Below, one piece after another: positions 18,193 through 25,546 of a DNA stretch of 39,609 nt (positions are counted from its first letter, which is position 1; each line of letters opens with the position of its first letter). This DNA comes from Opitutaceae bacterium (GTDB taxonomy: Bacteria > Verrucomicrobiota > Verrucomicrobiia > Opitutales > Opitutaceae): NCBI GenBank assembly GCA_030648295.1, contig JAUSID010000067.1, positions 1 through 39,609 of the forward strand, in the 5' to 3' direction. The position numbers and the translations under genes are program-made. The notes below the pieces were generated by a model. The model was not told where the DNA came from and ran no database searches. It saw only the letters and a list, made by a program, of their open reading frames with translations.

Positions 18193-18717
18193 GATCGGTC
18201 GGCTTTGAGCGCATCTTGGAAACCCCGCCTACACGGCCTCGGCGCGCTCGAGGTCGAACAATCCGAGAAGATCGAGGAAACTTTGTGGGGCGCCCTGAGG
18301 ATGTTCGAGGAGCGGCGAAATCTTTTTCTCCGGATCGCGGAGGAAGGCTCGGGCGCAAGCGGCCACTCGGTTGAACTCCCAGGGAACAGCGTGCGTCACC
18401 TGGGAGCGCGGGCGTCTCGCCCGCATGGATTGAAATGGCACAGGACCGCCATTCCGCGAGCATTTTTCGTGCGATGTGCAAGCTCGCCGCGGCTGATCGC
18501 TGCGCCGCGCGGCGCGATGCGTGAGCATTTTTTGTATCAATTAGGTCACAATTCGGATTCCGCCCGCGGCAGCGATTCGATACCTTCTCGCACCGCCGCA
18601 CCTCCAGCGCACCTCCGACGCCATGTCACCCCGCGTCGTGCACCAGCCCGACCAAACGATTCGTTACCGTCCCACCCCGAGCGCTGGCATGCCATCGCCT
18701 CGCGAACTCCTGGTCTC
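18193..18717. other. 525-base gap with a repeat and an unplaced coding-like fragment
   Basis: Upstream of TBDR 2. The part up to about 18398, read on the minus strand, has a 55-codon open stretch ending at 18229 with coding-like content (F-L-R-D-P-E-K-K-I-S-P-L-L-E-H-P-Q-G-A-P, then F-L-D-L-L-G-L-F-D-L-E-R-A). I do not recognise it; it may be the last part of a lost gene. At 18399-18426 stands a copy of the CCTGGGAG/GCGGGCG hairpin repeat, with CTCCCAGG at 18376-18383 folding back on it. From 18427 to 18717 I see two AGCATTTTT tracts (around 18460 and 18528) and no clear promoter. Confidence 0.5.
18399..18426 (+). repeat. Dispersed hairpin repeat, copy 1
   Basis: CCTGGGAGC is followed by the hairpin GCGGGCG-TCT-CGCCCGC (7-bp stem). 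Copies 2 and 3 are at 21771 and 39231, all in gaps between genes. CTCCCAGG at 18376-18383 is complementary to its left end. Confidence 0.75.
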
Positions 18718-21717
18718 ATGAAAACCCCGCCATTTGCCCGAGCTCGTAATTTTGATCCTCCGGCGCCGCGAACGCTACTGTGCGTGCCGAGATGTTTCCG
18801 CCCACTTGTACTCGGCGGCGGTTTGATCCTCGCGCTGCTTGCACCGGTTGCCCACGCGGCGGAAATGGGCGCGCTTACCGGCACGGTCAGCAATCGCGCC
18901 ACCGGAAATCTGCTTGAAGGCGCAAAGATCGAGCTGCCGCAGCTCGGCGTCGCCGGGCTCACCGATGCCACCGGCCGCTTCGTGCTGCCGGAAGTGCCGG
19001 CGGGCACACACGAGATTGTCGCGTCGTATGTCGGGCTCGATCCCATCCGCACCACCGTGGTAATCGCATCCGGCCAGCGGGCGGTCCGCGATTTCGACCT
19101 GACGTCGGACGTCTACCGGCTCGACGCCTTCAAGGTGACCGGCGAACGCGAGGGCGCCTCGGCGGCGATCACCGCCGAGCGCAACGCCGACAATGTGAAG
19201 AGCGTCGTGTCCATGGATCAGTTCGGCAATCTGCCGAACCTCAACGCCGCCGAGGTCGCCGCGCGGTTGCCGGGCGTGGTCGGTTTCCTGGACGTGGCCG
19301 ACACGGTCAACGGATTCATCGTCCGCGGCATGGACCGGAATCTCAATTCCGTGACCATGGACGGGGCCATGCTCACGGGGCAGGGCGCGATGAATCGCAC
19401 CGGGATCGTGAACAACATCACCGGAACGATGTTCGAGCAGGTGGAACTGACCAAGGGGCACACGCCGGACAAGGGCGCGAACTCGCTGGGTGGAACGGTG
19501 AATTTCAAGAGCCGCTCGCCACTCAGCATGAAGGAAAAGCGGCGAATCAACTACAGCTTCTCGGGCCGGCTGGCACCTTCGTTCACGCAGCAGATTCCAC
19601 TGCGCGAGCAGCACCGTTTCCACCCGATCAGCAACGTCAACTACCAGGAGGTTTTCAATGCCTTTGGCGGCGAGCGCAACCTGGGCGTGGCGATCAACCT
19701 GTTTTCCAGCGAGACCATCCTCGGCTGGTTCACCACCACCCGCGATTTCGAGAACACGCTGAACCAGCCGGCGTTTCTCTGGGATTACCGCACCGCGGAC
19801 GCCTTCGACCCGCGCCACCAAAACAGCGTCAATGTGAAGGTGGACTACCGGCTGTCGCCGGCCACAAAGCTGACGTTCCTGGGCATGGCGGCCGATCACA
19901 AGGAGACCGCGAAACGCACCTATCTCACGCGGGCGTTCACCAACCAGGTGGTCGGCACGAGCGGAACGGCGGGTATCCTTCCCGGTTATACCAATCGAAT
20001 CACCGAGATTCGCGCCGTGCCGGCGTCGACCATCGACGTGACCGAGACCGGGCCGAACATCTTCATCAACCGCACGCGCCGCGTGGACGTCGGGGCCGAG
20101 CATGAATTCGACCGGCTCAACCTCGACTACAATGCGCGTCACACCCAGACGCACATTCACCTCGGCAACAGCAACGAGGGTGGCGTGCTCATCAACCGGA
20201 TCACGAATGTCGGCTGGATTCTCGATCGCACCGAGTCGGACATGTACCCGCGCTTCACCCAGACCGCGGGTCCGGATTTCACCAATCCTGCGAACTACCG
20301 TCCTGCGCCCAACGGTCTCGCCAACAACCTGGCGGATACGGACCAGGATATCGACGAGCTCACCCTCAACGTCCGCTACACGCTGCCCGTTGCGATCAAG
20401 GCCTTCGTGAAGACGGGAGTGAACTGGCGGGATCAGCATGTCGGGGAAGAGACCTTCAACCGGCGTTGGAATTATACCGGGACGACGGCATTGCCCGACG
20501 ATCCGTCGCTCTTGATGTTCGATCAGGTGAAGACCGGCCGCCGAATCCCGCAGTGGGATGCCGCCCGATTCATGTTCGCGCGCACGCCGGTGGAGCCGAC
20601 GCTGTGGCGCGAAGATGTCTACTTTCGCGAGCAAACGAAGTACACCGGCACCGACGCGGTGCAGGAAACCATCACCGCCGGGTACATCATGGTGCAGGGC
20701 CGCGTCGGTCGAAACGGACTGCTGGCCGGCGTGCGCACCGAAAAAACGGATACGGAAAGCTGGGGCTGGGTCCGATCACGCTCCACCAGCACCGCCGCCC
20801 AGCAGGCCGCCGACCCCGTCGGCGCGGCGGAGCGCGACTACGCGAACAACCGGCGCGACACCAGCGGCAGCTACACGAAGTCGTTTCCCAGCATCCATCT
20901 CACCCGCGATTTCACGTCCAACCTGCGCGGACGGTTGAGCTGGTCCACCAGTTTTGGCCGGCCGTCACTGAACAACGTCCGGCCGAACGAGACCGTGAAC
21001 GAAAACAATCATACCCTCACGCTCAACAATCCGAGCCTGCTGCCGCAGACGGCCGCCAATTGGGATGCGACGCTCGATTATTATTTCGAGCCGGTTGGCA
21101 ATCTCTCCGTCGGCTGGTTTCACAAGACGATCGAGGACTACATCGTCAGCGGGGTCGTCTGGGGGACGGTCGGCGCGGGAAACGACAACGGCTACAACGG
21201 CCAATACGAGGGGCTGACGTTGTTGCGGTCAGACAATGCCGGCACCGCGATCGTCCAGGGCTGGGAGTTCAGTTATCAACAGCAGTTCACCTTCCTGCCT
21301 GGCTTTCTCAGAGGCCTGAGCGCGCAGGCGAATTGCTCGATCATCGACACGCATGGCGATTTTGGCGGACGGCTGAAGCTCACCACCGGGCAGGTCGCCG
21401 GGTTCATCCCGCGCTCGGGCAACCTCAGCTTATGGTGGCGCCATCGCGGTTTCAGCGCGCGAGTCCTCGTCAACTACGCGAGCGAGTACATCACCAACTA
21501 TTCCGCGGCGAGCGCGGGGCGGAATCTGTACCGGTTTCCGCGGCGGGCCACCAACGTGGGGCTCGCGTATCAGTTCCGCCCGTCGCTCAGCCTCTCCTGC
21601 GATGTCACGAACGTGACGAACGAACCGCAGGCGTTCTACCGCGGGATTCCGGATCAGTTGCAGAGCCGGATCCTTCAGGGAACGTCCCTCACGATCGGCG
21701 TCAGCGGACGTTATTAG
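18718..21717 (+). CDS. TonB-dependent receptor 2 (SusC-like, no SusD partner)
   Basis: A 999-residue outer-membrane transporter. A long basic leader precedes a hydrophobic signal core (P-L-V-L-G-G-G-L-I-L-A-L-L-A-P-V), with probable cleavage after A-H-A. Then comes a carboxypeptidase-regulatory-like domain (about 50-128, G-A-L-T-G-T-V-S-N, DATGRFVLPEVPAGTHEIVA) and the linker F-K-V-T-G-E-R-E-G at about 138. The plug has G-N-L-P-N-L-N-A-A-E-V-A-A-R-L-P-G-V-V and D-K-G-A-N-S-L-G-G-T-V-N-F-K. The barrel ends in I-G-V-S-G-R-Y. The linker region resembles that of TBDR 1 (E-R-E-G, N-x-K-x-V-V), so both belong to one broad family, but the barrels differ. It stands just upstream of the GH106 series and is the likely importer for their products. 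Confidence 0.92.
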   Translation: MKTPPFARARNFDPPAPRTLLCVPRCFRPLVLGGGLILALLAPVAHAAEMGALTGTVSNRATGNLLEGAKIELPQLGVAGLTDATGRFVLPEVPAGTHEIVASYVGLDPIRTTVVIASGQRAVRDFDLTSDVYRLDAFKVTGEREGASAAITAERNADNVKSVVSMDQFGNLPNLNAAEVAARLPGVVGFLDVADTVNGFIVRGMDRNLNSVTMDGAMLTGQGAMNRTGIVNNITGTMFEQVELTKGHTPDKGANSLGGTVNFKSRSPLSMKEKRRINYSFSGRLAPSFTQQIPLREQHRFHPISNVNYQEVFNAFGGERNLGVAINLFSSETILGWFTTTRDFENTLNQPAFLWDYRTADAFDPRHQNSVNVKVDYRLSPATKLTFLGMAADHKETAKRTYLTRAFTNQVVGTSGTAGILPGYTNRITEIRAVPASTIDVTETGPNIFINRTRRVDVGAEHEFDRLNLDYNARHTQTHIHLGNSNEGGVLINRITNVGWILDRTESDMYPRFTQTAGPDFTNPANYRPAPNGLANNLADTDQDIDELTLNVRYTLPVAIKAFVKTGVNWRDQHVGEETFNRRWNYTGTTALPDDPSLLMFDQVKTGRRIPQWDAARFMFARTPVEPTLWREDVYFREQTKYTGTDAVQETITAGYIMVQGRVGRNGLLAGVRTEKTDTESWGWVRSRSTSTAAQQAADPVGAAERDYANNRRDTSGSYTKSFPSIHLTRDFTSNLRGRLSWSTSFGRPSLNNVRPNETVNENNHTLTLNNPSLLPQTAANWDATLDYYFEPVGNLSVGWFHKTIEDYIVSGVVWGTVGAGNDNGYNGQYEGLTLLRSDNAGTAIVQGWEFSYQQQFTFLPGFLRGLSAQANCSIIDTHGDFGGRLKLTTGQVAGFIPRSGNLSLWWRHRGFSARVLVNYASEYITNYSAASAGRNLYRFPRRATNVGLAYQFRPSLSLSCDVTNVTNEPQAFYRGIPDQLQSRILQGTSLTIGVSGRY

Positions 21718-21770
21718 CGATGTGTTCTCACGATCATAACCCGTGCGGCTCCCGTGAAACCGCGTCGGCG

Positions 21771-21847
21771 CCCTGGGAGCGCGGGCGTCTCGCCCGCATC
21801 GTCTTTGAGCGGGCCGTTCTGCTGGCCAGCAGAACGCGCTCCCCGGG
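21771..21847. repeat. Multi-hairpin intergenic element containing repeat copy 2 and a 22-bp palindrome
   Basis: CCCTGGGAGC (21771-21780) pairs with GCTCCCCGGG (21838-21847), 9 of 10 positions. Inside are the hairpin GCGGGCG-TCT-CGCCCGC (21781-21797) and a perfect 22-bp palindrome (21815-21836, half-site CGTTCTGCTGG). The whole could fold as a closed stem with two arms. It lies between TBDR 2 and the first GH106 gene. There is no T tract after it, so it is not a standard intrinsic terminator. Confidence 0.65.
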
Positions 21848-21869
21848 AATGCCGATCCGCGATTCCTAA

Positions 21870-24800
21870 ATGACAACCCGAACGATTCTGACGCTGCTGG
21901 TGTTTACGATATTCGCCGGTCCGCAGAGGGCGGCCGACGAGCTGGAGGCGAAGTTCGCGGCGCCGCCCGCAGAAGCCCGTCCGTGGGTCTACTGGTTTTG
22001 GATGAACGGCAACATCACGCGCGAAGGGATCACGGCCGATCTCGAGGCGATGAGTCGCGTGGGAATCGGCGGCGCACTGATGATGGGCGTGGGCCTGCGC
22101 ACGCCGGCGGGCGGGGTGGTGTTCAACTCGCCGGAATGGCGGGCGCTCTACGCTCACGCGGCGAACGAGGCGCGGCGGCTCGGGCTCCAGTTGACCCTGC
22201 ATCAATGTGACGGCTGGGCGACCGCGGGCGGGCCGTGGATCAAGCCGGAGCAGTCCATGAAAATGCTCGTGTGGACAACGCGGGAGGTGACCGGTCCATC
22301 GCGCGCTCCGATCGTTCTTGATCGGCCGAAGGCGAAAGAAAATTTCTACGAGGACATTGCCGTCCTCGCGGTCCCGATGTCCGAGCCGGGACGCCTTCCC
22401 AGCCCCGCCGTGACGATCAACGGCCAGCGCGACACCCAGCTGAGCGATGGAAATCCGAATACAGGCGCGAGTTCGGCCGCCGGGAAAACTCGGATCGAGC
22501 TTCGGTACGATTCACCACGCACGGTGCGGACGCTCGTGTTTCACCTGCCAAAACTGAAGTACAGCATGGCCAGCGCATTGCCGGCGATCGTTTCAGGGTC
22601 GGCGGATGGGAAGAACTTCGAGCCGGTGGCCGAGGTTGATTTGAACGTGAGCTTGCTCGAAGCCGGCAGCCAGACGCTGACCGTGTCCTTCCCCGCGCGG
22701 CAGGCGATCGCGGTTCGCGTCGACACGGTCGGGCCATGGCCGGGCGAAATCGGAGAAATCGAGGTGCGGTCGGAGCCGCGCGTCCACCTCTGGGAAGTGA
22801 AGGCGGGTTTTGCCCGCGAGCGCGAACACGGCGGCGAAACACCCTGGCTCGATCGGGCGCCGTTTTCTGCGGAGTCGCTGCCGGCAACGGTCGTCGTGGC
22901 GAGGGACCGCGTCGTCAATCTCACCGGCAAATTGTCCGCCAACGGAACGCTCGACTGGCAGCCGCCGGCCGGCCGCTGGCAAATCATCCGCGCTGGAATG
23001 ACCAGCACGGGCAAGCATGTCGCGCCGCCGACCGATGGTGGTGCCGGCCTCGAGGCGGACAAGATGAGCGGGGATGCGATCCGGCATCATTTCGCGTCGT
23101 TCGCCAAGGGAGTGATCGCGGAGATCAACCGGCAGCGCGGCGGCCCGATCTTCTCCGTTCACACTGACAGCTGGGAGTCGAACCTGCACACGTGGAGTTC
23201 GCGGTTTCAGGAGGAATTTCAGGGTCGCCGCGGCTATGCCATGACGGCGTATCTGCCAGTGCTCACCACCGGGCTCGTCATCGGCAGCGCGGAGGAATCC
23301 GAGCGATTCCTGTGGGATGTGCGCCGGACGATGGCGGATCTCATCCGCGACAATTTCTACGGCGAGATGCAACGGCTCAGCCACGAAAGCGGCGTGCTTT
23401 TCCAGAGCGAGGCGGCGGGGCGGCAGATGTTCCTGTATGACCCCATCAATTACAAGAGCCGGGCCGACATCCCGGTGGGCGAGTTCTGGATGCCGGCCGA
23501 GGTGCGGGTCGACTGCAAAGTGGCGGCCTCGGTCGCGCACACCTACGACCGGCCGATTGCGGCGGCCGAGTCATTCACCGAGGGCGTCGGCAAGTTCGCC
23601 GATGATCCGTTCGCGCTGAAGGCGATCGGCGACCATGCATTCGCCACCGGCATCAACCGTTTCATCGTCCACCGCTACGCGATGCAGCCGTGGATCGGGG
23701 TCGAACCCGGCATGCTGTTCGCCGCGTATGGGATCAACTTCGACCGCAACCAGACCTGGTGGGAAAACGGCGCGAAGGCGTGGTGCAGCTACGTGGGCCG
23801 CTGCCAGGCGCTGCTGCAGACCGGCCGGTTCGTCGCGGATGTCGCGGTCTTCATCGGCGAGGACGCGCCGAATTTCCTCGGCCACCGTGACGAGATCTGG
23901 GATCCAGTACCCGCCGGCTACGACTTCGACGGCGTGAACCTCGAAATTCTCGAGCGGTTCAAGGTCACGGCCAACGGCGACCTCGTGCTGCCCCATGGGA
24001 TGCGTTACCGGGTCCTGCTGCTGCCGAACCGGCCGCACATGACGCCGGGTGCGCTGGAAACGATTGCGCGGCTGGTCGCGAACGGCGCGACCGTAATCGG
24101 TCCGCGCCCGGTGCGGTCCCCCAGCCTCACGAACCAGCCCGCGAGCGATGCCGCCGTGCGGAAGATCGCGAGTGAACTTTGGGGCGCAGTCGATGGCCGG
24201 ACCCGGACGGAAAACCGGCATGGCAAAGGCCGCGTTATCGCGGGCCGCTCACTCGCGAGTGTGCTCCATGAATTAGCTCCGCCGGATTTCGATTATACCG
24301 TTTCCGGCGGCAACGGGACGCTTCGCTACATCCATCGGCGGACGGACGACGCCGACTTCTATTTCGTAGCGAACGCAGACAGCTCCCGGGCAGCCGACGC
24401 GACCGCCCGGTTTCGCGTCACCGGCAAGGCGCCGGAATTCTGGGATCCGGCCACGGGTGCGATGATGCGAACGGCGGTGTATCGACAGAATGGAGGCGTC
24501 ACTGAGGTTCCGCTGCGCTTTGATCCGGCCGGTTCGATGTTCGTGGTTTTTCGGCGGCCTGCCGACAAAGCCGCCCTCACCTCGGTCAGCCGATCCGGAG
24601 GAGCTCGTGCGTCGGATGCGCCGCTCGAAATCGTGCACGCGACCGATGGACTGCTGGTGAGAGAGGGTACGCCCGGCCGATACACCGCACAGACCGCAGG
24701 TGGGAAATCCGTTTCGTGGACGATCGCCGCGCCGCGAACAGTCGCGCGGCTCGATGGGCCGTGGGAGATCGCGTTTCCACCCGGGAAACAAGCACCGGTG

Positions 24801-25334
24801 TGCGTGGTTTTACCGAAGCTAATTTCGTGGGCCGAGTCCGCGGTTGACGGCGTGAAGTATTTTTCCGGCACGGCGACGTACAAGATCACGTTCGAGGTGC
24901 CGGCGCCGATGCCCGTCGGCGGACGGTTCCGACTTGATCTTGGCTCGGTCAAGAACGTGGCCGAGGTGACGCTCAACGGGAAATCGCTCGGCACGCTGTG
25001 GAAGCCGCCGTTTCGGGTGGACGCAACGGCCGCGGCGCGCAGCGGCACCAACACGCTCGAGGTCCGGGTCACCAATCTCTGGCCGAACCGGCTGATTGGC
25101 GATGAACGACTGCACCCGGCCGACGCGAGATTCGCCGCGCGCGGGACCCCGTGGACCGCGGGCGGACCGGTGGAGGCGTGGCCGGATTGGCTGGCCAAAC
25201 GCCAGCCGCGGACCTCCGGCCGGACGTCGTTCACGAGTTGGAGATTATATGGCGAAGACGCGCCGTTGCTGCCCTCCGGGCTGCTCGGGCCGGTGACGAT
25301 CGAGTGGATTCCGGTGACGCCCATCAAGCTATGA
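21870..25334 (+). CDS. GH106-type alpha-L-rhamnosidase-like enzyme 1, with inserted discoidin-like domain
   Basis: A 1154-residue exported glycoside hydrolase. After the signal peptide (M-T-T-R-T-I-L-T-L-L-V-F-T-I-F-A) comes the family opening R-P-W-V-Y-W-F-W-M-N-G-N-I and GITADLEAMSRVGIGGALMM, the start of the catalytic TIM barrel. Glu436 in H-T-D-S-W-E and Glu567 in A-A-E-S-F-T are the best candidates for the acid/base pair, by conservation across the four copies here. About residues 176-307 form an extra beta-rich block (AVTINGQRDTQLSDGNPNTG to I-G-E-I-E-V) that looks like an F5/8-type carbohydrate-binding fold and is absent from copies 2 to 4. The C-terminal 150 residues are a galactose-binding-like beta-sandwich (L-N-G-K-S-L-G-T-L-W-K-P-P-F, N-L-W-P-N-R-L-I-G-D-E). 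Role inferred: release of L-rhamnose from a polysaccharide. Confidence 0.88.
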   Translation: MTTRTILTLLVFTIFAGPQRAADELEAKFAAPPAEARPWVYWFWMNGNITREGITADLEAMSRVGIGGALMMGVGLRTPAGGVVFNSPEWRALYAHAANEARRLGLQLTLHQCDGWATAGGPWIKPEQSMKMLVWTTREVTGPSRAPIVLDRPKAKENFYEDIAVLAVPMSEPGRLPSPAVTINGQRDTQLSDGNPNTGASSAAGKTRIELRYDSPRTVRTLVFHLPKLKYSMASALPAIVSGSADGKNFEPVAEVDLNVSLLEAGSQTLTVSFPARQAIAVRVDTVGPWPGEIGEIEVRSEPRVHLWEVKAGFAREREHGGETPWLDRAPFSAESLPATVVVARDRVVNLTGKLSANGTLDWQPPAGRWQIIRAGMTSTGKHVAPPTDGGAGLEADKMSGDAIRHHFASFAKGVIAEINRQRGGPIFSVHTDSWESNLHTWSSRFQEEFQGRRGYAMTAYLPVLTTGLVIGSAEESERFLWDVRRTMADLIRDNFYGEMQRLSHESGVLFQSEAAGRQMFLYDPINYKSRADIPVGEFWMPAEVRVDCKVAASVAHTYDRPIAAAESFTEGVGKFADDPFALKAIGDHAFATGINRFIVHRYAMQPWIGVEPGMLFAAYGINFDRNQTWWENGAKAWCSYVGRCQALLQTGRFVADVAVFIGEDAPNFLGHRDEIWDPVPAGYDFDGVNLEILERFKVTANGDLVLPHGMRYRVLLLPNRPHMTPGALETIARLVANGATVIGPRPVRSPSLTNQPASDAAVRKIASELWGAVDGRTRTENRHGKGRVIAGRSLASVLHELAPPDFDYTVSGGNGTLRYIHRRTDDADFYFVANADSSRAADATARFRVTGKAPEFWDPATGAMMRTAVYRQNGGVTEVPLRFDPAGSMFVVFRRPADKAALTSVSRSGGARASDAPLEIVHATDGLLVREGTPGRYTAQTAGGKSVSWTIAAPRTVARLDGPWEIAFPPGKQAPVCVVLPKLISWAESAVDGVKYFSGTATYKITFEVPAPMPVGGRFRLDLGSVKNVAEVTLNGKSLGTLWKPPFRVDATAAARSGTNTLEVRVTNLWPNRLIGDERLHPADARFAARGTPWTAGGPVEAWPDWLAKRQPRTSGRTSFTSWRLYGEDAPLLPSGLLGPVTIEWIPVTPIKL

Positions 25335-25387
25335 GCGCTCGGCCGACATGCTGGTCACGTAGATTCGTTCGGCCCCGAAACGATCCC

Positions 25388-25493
25388 GTAGCGGAACGCG
25401 TGAGCGTTTCGTCGAGCGGCATTCCGAAAAGCGAAACCCGCCAGAGGCGGGCAAGCGTTTACCCGCCTTCGGCGGGCTCACGCGTTCCGCTAC
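25388..25493. repeat. Composite foldback of hairpin repeats between GH106 genes 1 and 2
   Basis: A copy of the 26-bp GTGA-loop element (25388-25413, core AACGC-GTGA-GCGTT) faces an inverted partial copy (25476-25493), giving an 18-bp perfect inverted repeat. Between them are CCCGCC-AGA-GGCGGG (25437-25451) and CCCGCC-TTC-GGCGGG (25462-25476). Confidence 0.7.
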
Positions 25494-25546
25494 CCGGATC
25501 CGCCGGACAGCGAAACCTCCGGCGGAATGAACCCAATCCAAGTATC

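Noticed and set aside
25151-25546. N-terminal extension of GH106 enzyme 2
   Set aside because: It overlaps the end of enzyme 1 and crosses hairpin repeats; the signal peptide starts at 25547.
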